Source: DASYAE01 sp036501535
Lineage (GTDB): Bacteria; Actinomycetota; Actinomycetes; Streptomycetales; Catenulisporaceae
Direction: 5' to 3'
Length of the DNA stretch: 23,743 nucleotides
Assembly (NCBI GenBank): GCA_036501535.1
Contig: DASYAE010000219.1
Location: 1 to 23,743 of the forward strand
The notes under the pieces are model-generated. The model was not told where the DNA came from, did not search any database, and worked only from the letters and a program-made list of their open reading frames with translations. The number at the start of each line of letters is the position of its first letter. The first letter of the stretch is position 1. This document shows, piece after piece, positions 1 through 7,760 of this stretch. The translations under genes were made by a program, and so were the position numbers.

Positions 1-246
1 CAGCACCAGCACCTTGGGCGGGTCCGGCTCGGCGGTCGCCTGCCGGGTCGCCTCGATCCCGTCCATGCCCGGCATCCGGATGTCCATCACCACGACGTCC
101 GGCCGCAGCTCACGCACCAGGCGCACCGCCTCGCGGCCGTCTCCGGCCTGGCCGGTCACCTCTAGGTCGTCGGTGTCGCCGATCAGGATCGCGAGCCCGA
201 CCAGCATCAGCGGCTGGTCGTCGGCCAGCAGCACCCGCACGCTCAT
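1..246 (-). CDS. NarL/LuxR-family response regulator, receiver domain (partial)
   Basis: The first 82 codons of a response regulator are present; the C-terminal part, expected to carry a LuxR-type helix-turn-helix, lies beyond the window edge. The receiver domain shows the acidic pair D9-D10 (LLADDQ) and the phospho-acceptor D55 in VVVMDIRMPGMDG, all intact. The ATG overlaps the TGA of the upstream histidine kinase as ATGA, so the two are translationally coupled and form one two-component system. The family takes phosphate from its partner kinase and then binds DNA. The likely target is the divergent ABC transporter operon at 1582-4822, an inference from the arrangement. The output domain is not visible, so the LuxR type is inferred from the partner kinase class. 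Confidence 0.9.
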   Translation of the reverse strand, partial: MSVRVLLADDQPLMLVGLAILIGDTDDLEVTGQAGDGREAVRLVRELRPDVVVMDIRMPGMDGIEATRQATAEPDPPKVLVL

Positions 247-1439
247 GCCGGGAGGCTCGCCGTCACCCGGAATCCGCCCTCCGGACGCCGGCCCGCGCTG
301 AACTGGCCGGATAGCAGCGTCACCCGCTCGCGCATGCCGAGCAGGCCGAAGCCGCTCCCGCCGGCCGCCGAGTGCCTCGGCCGGCCCGGCCCGGCGAGAC
401 CGTCGTCCCCGTCGTCCACCACCTCGATCCTCACTCCCTCCGGCTCGTAACCGACCGCGACCCGGCACGTGCGCGCCCCGGAATGCCGCACCACGTTCGT
501 CACCGACTCCTGGATGATCCGGAATGCCGACAGTTCGATCTCCGGCGGCAGCAGACGCTGCTCGCCCCGCCAGGTCACATGAACCCGCACCCCGGCGTCG
601 GCCGTGCGTTCGGCGAGCTGTGGAATGTCGGCCAGGCTGCCGGCCGGCGCCAGCGGAGCGGCCTGCGGCATGGCGTCGTCCGGCTCGGCGCGGCGGAGCG
701 CCCCGAGCATGCGCTGCAGCTCCAGCAGCGTCTCCCGGCTGGTGGTCTCGATGCCGGTCAGCGCCTGCCGCGTCTGCTCGGGCTTGGTCTCCACGACGCG
801 CGCCGCCGCTCCCGACAGCACCGTGATGATCCCGATGCTGTGCGCGACGCTGTCGTGCAGCTCGCGGGCGATCCGCAGCCGCTCGGCCATGACGACGCGG
901 GCCGCCCTCTGCTCCTGCAGGGCTTCGAGGTATTCACGGCGTTCGCGATACACACCCCCGAAGACCCACGCGCCCGCGAACCACAACGCGAGCACCCCGG
1001 CCCACTGGGCCGCGCCGCCGACGGACTGCCCGTAGGCGTGGATGTCATTGACGAACGCGGCCGCGACGCCCGCGACGGAGCCGACGGCGGCAGCCTTCGG
1101 CCGCCGGACGGCGAGGTACCCGCCCAAGCCGACGAGCAGGACGAACACGATCAAGGGCCGCGCGCCGAAGGCGTCGCCGAGGACTGATTCGCCCAGGATC
1201 GCCGCGAAGACGGTCGCCGGCAGACGGCGCACCAGCAGAACCGGCAGGGCGAGCACGACGCACAGCCCCAGCGTCTGGACGGGCTCGAGGTCGGGGAACC
1301 GGAACAGGCCGTCCACAGGGGCCGGCGTCGTCAAGGGGAGCATCAGCGCGTAGAAGCAGGCGGTGGCCGGCACCACGGCCTGTGACGTCAGCCGGGTCAC
1401 GCGCTTCGATGTCGAGAGACGCTGGAGAAGCTGTTCCAT
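243..1439 (-). CDS. Sensor histidine kinase, NarL/DesK type (HisKA_3)
   Basis: A 398-residue membrane sensor kinase. The N-terminal ~165 residues hold about five hydrophobic helices (roughly 20-38, 55-72, 74-90, 95-110, 115-132, and 145-163) with short loops, so the stimulus is probably sensed in or at the membrane. The dimerisation/phospho-acceptor segment has RELHDSVAHS with H195, the HisKA_3 signature. The ATPase domain has the N-box ESVTNVVRH (~311-319), VDDGDDG (~341-347) and GSGFGLLGMRER (~361-372). The ATG at 1439 is preferred because the hydrophobic domain follows it directly; an upstream in-frame extension exists but has no membrane or domain character. A TACGAT hexamer ends 6 nt before the ATG and there is no Shine-Dalgarno, so the message may be leaderless. 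It is coupled to the response regulator by an ATGA overlap and is divergent from an ABC transporter, as in antibiotic- or envelope-stress-sensing modules. Confidence 0.92.
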   Translation of the reverse strand: MEQLLQRLSTSKRVTRLTSQAVVPATACFYALMLPLTTPAPVDGLFRFPDLEPVQTLGLCVVLALPVLLVRRLPATVFAAILGESVLGDAFGARPLIVFVLLVGLGGYLAVRRPKAAAVGSVAGVAAAFVNDIHAYGQSVGGAAQWAGVLALWFAGAWVFGGVYRERREYLEALQEQRAARVVMAERLRIARELHDSVAHSIGIITVLSGAAARVVETKPEQTRQALTGIETTSRETLLELQRMLGALRRAEPDDAMPQAAPLAPAGSLADIPQLAERTADAGVRVHVTWRGEQRLLPPEIELSAFRIIQESVTNVVRHSGARTCRVAVGYEPEGVRIEVVDDGDDGLAGPGRPRHSAAGGSGFGLLGMRERVTLLSGQFSAGRRPEGGFRVTASLPA

Positions 1440-1581
1440 ATATAGATCGTAATTCGTGGCATCGGCTCTGCGCGTCGCCCCGGGGATGTACACCGGTACA
1501 CCCCCGGGCCGATGGCCTGCGGGAAAGGTGACATCCGCCGGCCGACGCCAGGGATCGTGGTCCGTTTCTAGGTTCGTGGCC
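1440..1581. promoter_or_regulatory. Divergent promoter region between kinase and ABC ATPase
   Basis: This gap must carry both promoters. On the minus strand TACGAT (1451-1446) lies 6 nt before the kinase ATG. On the plus strand TAGGTT (1569-1574) lies 7 nt before the ATPase ATG. Neither start has a clear Shine-Dalgarno sequence. Both positions suit leaderless transcripts, which are common in actinobacteria. No convincing -35 was found for either, so the exact elements are tentative. The 30-bp palindrome at 1479-1508 sits about 40-70 bases upstream of the putative kinase start site. Confidence 0.4.
1479..1508. promoter_or_regulatory. 30-bp palindrome, candidate operator
   Basis: Left arm CCCGGGGATGTAC and right arm GTACACCCCCGGG flank the 4-base spacer ACCG. 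The arms are complementary at 12 of 13 positions. The position in a divergent regulatory gap, well upstream of both starts and with no following T run, favours a dimeric regulator site over a terminator. The neighbouring NarL-type response regulator is the obvious candidate ligand, but that is inference. Confidence 0.5.
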
Positions 1582-2328
1582 ATGACGAATGCACCAATGA
1601 TCGCTCTCCAAGACGCGATAAAGAAGTACGACGACGGCCCGCCCGCGCTGGCCGGTGTGACCTTGTCCGTGGCGGCCGGTGAGTGCGTGGCGATCCTCGG
1701 CCATTCCGGCAGCGGGAAGTCCACGCTGCTGAACCTGATCGCGGGTCTGGACAAGCCTTCCAGTGGCACCGTGACCGTCGACGGCACCCGCGTCGACCAG
1801 CTCGGTGAGGCCGGTTCGGCGAAGTACCGCCGGGCCTCGGTCGGCATGATCTTCCAGTTCTTCAACCTGCTGGACGACCTGACCGTGTTGGACAACGTCA
1901 TGGTTCCGGCGCAGCTGGCCGGGATGGGCAAGGGCGAAGCGAGGCGGCGGGCCGTCGAGCTGCTCGGCTCGCTGGGCATCGACCGGCATGTCAAGGCCTA
2001 TCCGCAGCGGCTGTCCGGCGGTGAGCGGCAGCGGGTGGCGGTGGCCAGGGCCCTGATGAACAGGCCGGCGCTGCTGCTGGCCGACGAGCCGACCGGCGCT
2101 CTGGACTCGAGCTCGGCCGAGGACGTGCGGCGGCTGCTGCTGGACCTGAACGCCGAGGGCCAGACCATCCTGCTGGTCACCCACGACACCCAGCTGGCCG
2201 CGGACACCGCGCGCCGCACGATCGAGTTGGTGGACGGCGCGGTCGAGCGGGACGTCGTCAACGACGGCAGCGGTGCCGGACTGGCCGCCCGCACGCCGCT
2301 GACCCGTCCGGTGGGAGAGGCCCGATGA
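1582..2328 (+). CDS. ABC transporter ATP-binding protein (LolD/MacB type)
   Basis: A 248-residue ATPase with all nucleotide-binding motifs: Walker A GHSGSGKST (~40-48), Q-loop in IFQFFNLL (~90-97), signature LSGGERQ (~144-150), Walker B LLLADEP (~164-170), D-loop GALD and switch histidine H201. The FQ-x-FNLL and DEPTGALD sequences are typical of the LolD/MacB/FtsE-like family, which partners FtsX-fold permeases. The ATG at 1582 fits the family length; the frame is open further upstream but that extension is not ATPase-like. The stop overlaps the start of a 29-codon ORF (ATGA), which in turn overlaps the permease. It powers the permease at 2411-4822 and is probably induced through the adjacent two-component system. 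Confidence 0.93.
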   Translation: MTNAPMIALQDAIKKYDDGPPALAGVTLSVAAGECVAILGHSGSGKSTLLNLIAGLDKPSSGTVTVDGTRVDQLGEAGSAKYRRASVGMIFQFFNLLDDLTVLDNVMVPAQLAGMGKGEARRRAVELLGSLGIDRHVKAYPQRLSGGERQRVAVARALMNRPALLLADEPTGALDSSSAEDVRRLLLDLNAEGQTILLVTHDTQLAADTARRTIELVDGAVERDVVNDGSGAGLAARTPLTRPVGEAR

Positions 2329-2414
2329 CACTGCGCAAGCCGCCGATGCCCCGGCGCCTGTTCGAGGTCGGCTTCCATGCTGTGGCGCGCCTGCTGCCGG
2401 CGGCGAGCCGATGA
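2325..2414 (+). CDS. Small 29-residue ORF coupled to ATPase and permease
   Basis: ATG at 2325 lies inside an ATGA overlap with the ATPase stop, and its TGA at 2412-2414 lies inside a second ATGA overlap with the permease ATG. The peptide begins MTLRKPPMPRRL and ends in VARLLPAASR: basic at the N-terminus, then a segment able to form a short amphipathic helix. It is too short for domain recognition. Either it is a genuine small subunit or regulator, or a coupling ORF that carries ribosomes from ATPase to permease. The double overlap is what supports translation; no function can be assigned. Confidence 0.55.
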   Translation: MTLRKPPMPRRLFEVGFHAVARLLPAASR

Positions 2415-4822
2415 GCGCCCTCGGCAAGGTCGTACGCTCCGGCGTGGGCCGGCGCCGCCTGCAGTCCCTCGTCATGGCCCTGACGACGTTCGCGACCGTC
2501 ACCACCGCGGTGCTCTCGCTCGGCCTGCTGACCGCCGTGCAGGCCCCGTTCGAGCACGCCTTCAGTGCTCGGAACGGCGCGCATCTGGCGGTCCAGTTCG
2601 ACGGTTCGAAGGTCACGGCCGCGCAGGCTGCCGCCACCGCGCACGCCGCCGGCGTCACCGAGGCGGCCGGGCCGTACCCGGTCGCCGCCGCCCTGGACAC
2701 GACGATCGGCACGGACTGCGCCGAGAGTGCCGGTGACGACAACGGTCCGATCACCGTCAGCACCCGGCCCGACCTGGGCAGCACCTCCGGGATGGACCAG
2801 CTGGCGCTGACCCGGGGGCGCTGGCCGACCAGCCCGGGCGAGATCGCCCTGCCGTGGCAGGACTATGCCGCCGACTGCTTCGGCGATTCGGTGGTGTTCT
2901 CCTCCCTGCCGGGCAAGCCGTCGTTCAAGGTCGTCGGCTTCGCCGACTCGGTGACCGACAGCGCGACCGGCTTCGTCACCGCCGACGGTTTCGCGCGGCT
3001 CACCGCCGCCGGTGCCAAGTCCGACGAGCAGATGCTCTACCGGTTCGCCAAGGCCGGGACCGCCGCCGACATCGCCACCGACAAGCAGGCGGTGGCCGCC
3101 GCCGCGCCGGCCGGCGCGGTCGAGAGCGGGCAGTCGTACCTGACCGCGGAGCAGCAGGCGACCGGCAACGCCAAGGCCTACGTGCCGTTCCTGATCGGCT
3201 TCGGGATCCTCGGGCTGTTCATGTCGGTGCTGATCATCTCGATCGTGGTCAGCGGGGCTGTGGCCGCGGGAATCCGGCGCATCGGGATTCTGAAGTCGCT
3301 GGGCTTCACCCCTTCGCAGGTGGCCCGCGCCTACACCGCGCAGGCCATGATCCCGGCGACACTCGGCCTGGTGCTCGGCACGGTTTTCGGCAACCTCCTG
3401 GCCGTGCCGATCCTGGGCGGGGCCACGAAGCAGCTCGGCGCGGCCAGTGCGGCCAGTGCCACGATTCCGTTGCGGGTCAGCGCCGTGGTGCCGCTGGGCA
3501 CCCTGCTGATCGTCGGCGTCACGGCCTTGATCCCGGCCCTGCGGGCCGGCCGGATGCCGACGGTGCGGGCTCTGGTGGTCGGCCGCGCCCCCAAGGCCGG
3601 GGGCGGTCAGAGGGCGCAGCGTCTGGCCTCGCGGCTGCCGCTGCCCCGGGCCATGTCGTTGGGGCTGGCCCAGCCGTTCGCCCGGCCGGCCCGGACCGTC
3701 CTGGTCGGTGCGGCGGTGCTGTTCGGCGTCGTGAGTGTCACGTTCGCGGTGGGGCTGGAGACCGGGTTCGACAAGTACCTGGACGCCAGCACCTCAGGCT
3801 TCAACGTCGCGTCGGAGATCGTGGAACCCACCGCCGACATGGGCGTGCCCTGGGGTCTCTACGGCCCCAATGACCCGCGCGACCCGCACCTGGATGCCGC
3901 CAAGGTGGCCGCCGCGCTCGCTGAGATTCCGGGCACGAAGGCCGCGTTCGGCTGGGGTGACAGCGGCGCGACCATGGTCGGCGCCCCGCCCGGCGGCGAA
4001 ACGGCGGAGGTGTTCACGACCACCGGCGACTTCTCCTGGACGGGCATGGAGCTGCTGTCCGGCCGCTGGTACTCGGCGCCCGGCGAGGCCGTGGTCGGCG
4101 ACAAGCTGGCCTCGGCGGTGGGGATCCGCGTCGGCGACGACGTCACCGTGGTGCAGCAGAACAAGCAACTGTCGCTGAAGGTCGTCGGCATCAACTTCGA
4201 CACCGACGTGGGCGACTACACGGTCATGACGGATGCGGCCACCTTCACCGCCGCCGGTCTGACCCCGCACATCGACCAGTACAACGTCGAGCTGGCCTCG
4301 AACGTCAGCGGAGCGGACTGGTCCACCTCGGCCGCCGCCGCGCTGACCCCGCTGAACGCCTCGGTCCAGCCGAACTCGAACGGGGGCAAGAACGTCGTGG
4401 TGCTCACCATGGGCGCCCTGGTGGCCACGCTCACGCTGATGATGATCGCGGTCGCCGCGCTCGGGGTGCTGAGCACGGTGGTGCAGGACACCCGGGAGCG
4501 GGCTCATGATCTGGGGATCTTCAAGGCCCTCGGGATGACACCCAAGCAGACCATCGCGATGGTTCTGACCTCGGTGTCCCTCACCGGCCTGATCGCCGGG
4601 CTGATCGGGGTCCCGATCGGGGTCGCGGTGGAGAAGGCGACGCTGACCCCGATGGGGAACGCGATCGGCCGGCACCTGCCGCCGAGCGTGACCCACACCT
4701 ACACCGCCGGGCTGCTCATCCCCCTGCTGGCCGGCGGGATCGTGATCGCCCTGCTCGGGGCACTGCTGCCGGCCGGCTGGGCGGCCCGGTCGCGGACCGC
4801 CACCGCGCTGCGGACCGAGTAG
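2411..4822 (+). CDS. ABC transporter permease, FtsX/MacB-like (duplicated)
   Basis: An 803-residue permease with a two-unit architecture. TM1 is at about residues 17-40, followed by a large extracytoplasmic domain (~45-250). An FtsX domain follows with three helices (~255-390), including the cytoplasmic RRIGILKSLGFTPSQV loop that contacts the ATPase. A second unit has a helix at ~430-450, another extracytoplasmic domain (~455-660), and a final FtsX domain with RERAHDLGIFKALGMTPKQ and two more helices to the C-terminus. The family couples ATP hydrolysis to mechanical work or extrusion across the membrane, often of lipids or peptide antibiotics. The substrate cannot be read from sequence. The start overlaps the preceding 29-codon ORF, and the gene ends the operon. 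Confidence 0.92.
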   Translation: MSALGKVVRSGVGRRRLQSLVMALTTFATVTTAVLSLGLLTAVQAPFEHAFSARNGAHLAVQFDGSKVTAAQAAATAHAAGVTEAAGPYPVAAALDTTIGTDCAESAGDDNGPITVSTRPDLGSTSGMDQLALTRGRWPTSPGEIALPWQDYAADCFGDSVVFSSLPGKPSFKVVGFADSVTDSATGFVTADGFARLTAAGAKSDEQMLYRFAKAGTAADIATDKQAVAAAAPAGAVESGQSYLTAEQQATGNAKAYVPFLIGFGILGLFMSVLIISIVVSGAVAAGIRRIGILKSLGFTPSQVARAYTAQAMIPATLGLVLGTVFGNLLAVPILGGATKQLGAASAASATIPLRVSAVVPLGTLLIVGVTALIPALRAGRMPTVRALVVGRAPKAGGGQRAQRLASRLPLPRAMSLGLAQPFARPARTVLVGAAVLFGVVSVTFAVGLETGFDKYLDASTSGFNVASEIVEPTADMGVPWGLYGPNDPRDPHLDAAKVAAALAEIPGTKAAFGWGDSGATMVGAPPGGETAEVFTTTGDFSWTGMELLSGRWYSAPGEAVVGDKLASAVGIRVGDDVTVVQQNKQLSLKVVGINFDTDVGDYTVMTDAATFTAAGLTPHIDQYNVELASNVSGADWSTSAAAALTPLNASVQPNSNGGKNVVVLTMGALVATLTLMMIAVAALGVLSTVVQDTRERAHDLGIFKALGMTPKQTIAMVLTSVSLTGLIAGLIGVPIGVAVEKATLTPMGNAIGRHLPPSVTHTYTAGLLIPLLAGGIVIALLGALLPAGWAARSRTATALRTE

Positions 4823-4830
4823 GACCTAGC

Positions 4831-4895
4831 AGGACCGAGCAGGGCCGCTGGTCGCCGCGGCAAAGGCGGTGCTGCCTGCGCGCCCTGCTCGTCCT
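4831..4895. terminator. Long inverted repeat between convergent operons
   Basis: GAGCAGGGC (4837-4845) pairs with GCCCTGCTC (4882-4890). With one bulged C the stem extends outward, AGGAC against GTCCT. The 36-base loop can itself fold. The left arm overlaps a 10-nt tandem repeat (AGGACCTAGC then AGGACCGAGC). There is no T run, so a classical intrinsic terminator is not shown. Its place between the permease end (plus) and the VOC gene end (minus) suggests a bidirectional terminator. The rest of 4823-5016 shows nothing gene-like. Confidence 0.4.
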
Positions 4896-5016
4896 GGCGG
4901 ACCTCGTCGTCAACCGATCAAGGCCCGGGACAGCCAACCACCAACTGCACGAAGACCTATGAACCCTGCCACACCACCACGGCTGATCAGCCATTTTCAA
5001 GATGGTGGATCTTCAC

Positions 5017-5448
5017 TCAGACGGGGTCCACCGACTGACCGCCCCACTGCTCCGGCTGCACGTCCGCCAGCGTCTCGGTGAAGGTCCACTGATGGCCCGC
5101 CAGGTCCGCGGCCGTGTACTGCCGCTCGCCGTACTCGAAGTCCCGCGGCTCCGCGAGGATGCGCGCGCCGTGCTCCCGAGCCCGCTCGCAATGCCCGTGG
5201 ACGTCCTCCACCCGCACCATGACCTGGTGCGAGGTCTGGTCGGGCAGCGGCGGGCGGCGGTCGCCGCGCACGTCGCCGATGATCACCGCGCCGTCGCCGA
5301 CCCGCAGCTGCGAGCGGTGGTCCTCGCCGATCCGCACCCGCTCGGTGAACCCGAAGGCCGCGCCGAGCCACGCCACCGCCGCGCGCACGTCCGGGTAGAC
5401 GAGCACCGGGATCACGGTGGACTGCGGAATGGACCGATTGGTCTTCAC
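5017..5448 (-). CDS. VOC-family (glyoxalase/bleomycin-resistance fold) protein
   Basis: A 143-residue protein with the two-module beta-alpha-beta-beta-beta pattern of the vicinal oxygen chelate superfamily: VIPVLVYPDVRAAVAWLGAA for the first module, then HQVMVRVEDVHGHCERAREH and the ending AGHQWTFTE for the second. Members include glyoxalases, dioxygenases and proteins that bind or sequester antibiotics such as bleomycin; the ligand here is unknown. The GTG at 5448 is preferred because a GGAG lies 6 nt upstream and the following KTNRSIPQST matches where such proteins begin. An alternative ATG at 5529 would add 27 residues and overlaps the helR stop as TGATG. It is the last gene of the RAE-rgt-helR cluster, so a role in rifamycin response is suggested by context only. 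Confidence 0.85.
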   Translation of the reverse strand: MKTNRSIPQSTVIPVLVYPDVRAAVAWLGAAFGFTERVRIGEDHRSQLRVGDGAVIIGDVRGDRRPPLPDQTSHQVMVRVEDVHGHCERAREHGARILAEPRDFEYGERQYTAADLAGHQWTFTETLADVQPEQWGGQSVDPV

Positions 5449-5528
5449 ATCCGGCTCCAGGTCTTCGGCGGAGAGCGACACGGACACGTCGGGAAGCGCC
5501 CCGAGCTTAGCAATCCACATCAGCAGCA

Positions 5529-7760
5529 TCAGGACGTTGTGAGGATCGCGAGCTGCCCGGTCGCCCTGGTCATCGCGACATAGCGGTCGACCGCACCCTC
5601 GACGCCCTCGCCGAACGCCGCCGGGTCGACCAGGACCACCAGGTCGAACTCGAGCCCCTTCGCCAGCACCGGGGTCAGCGACCGGACCCGGGGCGTGGCC
5701 CGGAACGCGGGATCGCCGATGACGCAGGCGGTCCCCTCGGCGTGCCCGGCGAGCCAGGCCTCGAGGATCGGTTCCAGCTGCGCCGCGGCCGCGTGCACGA
5801 CGGGCAGGTCGCTGCTGCGGATGGAGGTCGGCACGTTGGCGTCCGGGAGCACGGCCCGGATGACCGGCTCGGCCTCGGCCATGACCGCCTCCGGCGTCCG
5901 GTAGTTGATACTGAGGGTCGCCACGTTGATCCGGTCGAGCCCGACCCGCTCCAGCCGCTGCTGCCAGGACTCGGCGAACCCGTGCCTTGCCTGGGCGCGG
6001 TCGCCGACGATGGTGAAGCTGCGCGACGGGCAGCGCAGGAGCAGCATCTGCCACTGCGCGTCGGTCAGCTCCTGCGCCTCGTCCACGACGATGTGCGCGA
6101 ACGGGCCGGCCAGCAGGTCCGGATCGGCGGCGCGCAGCGTGCTCTCGTCGACCAGCGCGTCCTGGAAGTCCTCGCCGCGCAGCATCGTCACCAGGCCCAC
6201 GCCGTACTCGTCGCCCGACCCGCCGAGGCCCTCGATCAAGTCCTGGACGACTCCGGACATGCGCTCGCGCTCCGCCGCGACGGCGGCGTCCTGCCTGCGC
6301 TTGCGCCGCGCCGCATTCGGGTCGCCGAGCCGCTGCCGCGCCGCGTCAAGCAGCGGCAGGTCGCAGACCGTCCAGGCCTGGGCGTCCGCCCGCTGCAGCG
6401 TCCTGACCTCCTGCGGGCCGAGCCAGGGCGCGCACATCCGCAGGTAGGCCGGCACCGACCAGAGGTCTGCGACGAGGTCGGCCGCCTCGATCAGCGGCCA
6501 CGCGCCGTTGAAGGCCGTCAGCAGCTCCCGGTTCTGCAGCAGCGACCTGCGCAGCAGATCGCGCGGCACGTCGTCGTCGTGCTTGTCCGCCAGGATCGTG
6601 AGCAGCTCCTGCCAGACCTGCTCGCGCGCCTCGTTGTGCGGCGTGCCGGGCTCCGCCGCGCCGAACGCCTCGGCCCAGTCGTCGGCGCCGAGCCGGACGT
6701 CGGCCCAGTGCGTCGAGACCGTCATCCCCTTGGCCGGCGGCTTCTCGTAGAACCGGACGGCCGGCTCGATCGCCCTGACCATGTCCGCCGACTCCTTCAG
6801 GCGGGCCGCCTCCGGGTCGGTCTCGGGCACCGCTGCGGCGCCCTCGGCGACGAGATCGCGCAGGGTGCAGGTCTGCACGCCCTCCTCGCCGAGGCTGGGC
6901 AGGACGTCCGAGACATAGGCCAGATAAGGCTGGTGCGGACCGACGAACAGCACGCCGCCGCGGTGGTGGCCGAGACGGGGGTCGGAGTAGAGCAGATAGG
7001 CCGAGCGGTGCAGGGCGACGACGGTCTTGCCGGTGCCCGGGCCGCCGTCGACGACGAGCGCGCCGCGCGATCCCGCGCGGATGATCGCATCCTGGTCGGC
7101 CTGGATGGTCCCGAGCACGTCGCGCATCCGGGCCGAGCGGTGGCCGCCCAGGCTGGCGATGAACGCGGACTGGTCGTCGAGCGCGGCGCGCCCCTCGATC
7201 CCGTCCGGGGTGAACACCTCGTCCCAGTAGTCGGTGATCCGTCCGCGGGTCCAGCGGTACCTGCGCCGGCTGGCCAGGCCCATCGGGTCGGCGTGGGTCG
7301 CGCCGAAGAACGGCCCGGCCGCCGGGGTGCGCCAGTCGATCAGCAGCCTGCGGCCCGCGCCGTCGGTGAGGCCGAGCCGCCCGATGTAGACCGGCTCGGA
7401 GTCGTCCGCGCCGACGATGTGCCCGAGGCACAGGTCCAGGCCGAAGCGCCGCAGGGCGCGCAGCCGGGCGGTCAGCCGGTGGATCTCCGCGTCCCGGTCC
7501 ATCGCCTGCTGTCCCAGGCCGCCCGGCGCCCTGCGCTCCGCCTCGAGGCTGTCAGAGAGCTCTGCGATCGTCTGTTCCAGGCTCTGCGCGATGGCCGCGA
7601 AGTGCCGCTCGTCGCCGGCGGTCAGCGCCGGGTCGGCCTTGGCGGCGAGGTGGTCGGGCAGGTCGAACGCGCTGATGGTCGAGGAGGTCAAGGCATCGGC
7701 TCCGATCTCGTGGTCGTCGTCGGCGGTTCCTGCGTGGTCCATGCGAACACTGAGACTCAT
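5529..7760 (-). CDS. helR: HelR-type RNA polymerase-recycling SF1 helicase-like ATPase
   Basis: A 743-residue UvrD/Rep-like motor of the HelD/HelR class, which dislodges stalled RNA polymerase. HelR members also displace rifamycins from the enzyme and give resistance. The N-terminus (~45-110) is a charged helical, coiled-coil-like arm that in HelD proteins enters the secondary channel. Walker A GGPGTGKT is at ~239-246. Downstream are motif II VVDEAQE, motif III IVGDRAQARHG, LSINYRTPE, motif V KGLEFDLVVL and motif VI YVAMTRAT, all intact. It closely resembles the actinobacterial HelR proteins I recall (opening SAFDLPDHLAAKADPAL, and SYLLYSDPRLG-like text). The ATG at 7760 forms an ATGA overlap with the glycosyltransferase stop; ATG 7742 is an alternative. 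An RAE lies upstream of the operon, as known for helR genes. Confidence 0.88.
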   Translation of the reverse strand: MSLSVRMDHAGTADDDHEIGADALTSSTISAFDLPDHLAAKADPALTAGDERHFAAIAQSLEQTIAELSDSLEAERRAPGGLGQQAMDRDAEIHRLTARLRALRRFGLDLCLGHIVGADDSEPVYIGRLGLTDGAGRRLLIDWRTPAAGPFFGATHADPMGLASRRRYRWTRGRITDYWDEVFTPDGIEGRAALDDQSAFIASLGGHRSARMRDVLGTIQADQDAIIRAGSRGALVVDGGPGTGKTVVALHRSAYLLYSDPRLGHHRGGVLFVGPHQPYLAYVSDVLPSLGEEGVQTCTLRDLVAEGAAAVPETDPEAARLKESADMVRAIEPAVRFYEKPPAKGMTVSTHWADVRLGADDWAEAFGAAEPGTPHNEAREQVWQELLTILADKHDDDVPRDLLRRSLLQNRELLTAFNGAWPLIEAADLVADLWSVPAYLRMCAPWLGPQEVRTLQRADAQAWTVCDLPLLDAARQRLGDPNAARRKRRQDAAVAAERERMSGVVQDLIEGLGGSGDEYGVGLVTMLRGEDFQDALVDESTLRAADPDLLAGPFAHIVVDEAQELTDAQWQMLLLRCPSRSFTIVGDRAQARHGFAESWQQRLERVGLDRINVATLSINYRTPEAVMAEAEPVIRAVLPDANVPTSIRSSDLPVVHAAAAQLEPILEAWLAGHAEGTACVIGDPAFRATPRVRSLTPVLAKGLEFDLVVLVDPAAFGEGVEGAVDRYVAMTRATGQLAILTTS

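Noticed and set aside
1045..2784. 579-codon minus-strand frame across the kinase/ATPase boundary
   Set aside because: It overlaps two well-supported genes on both strands and has no recognisable domain.
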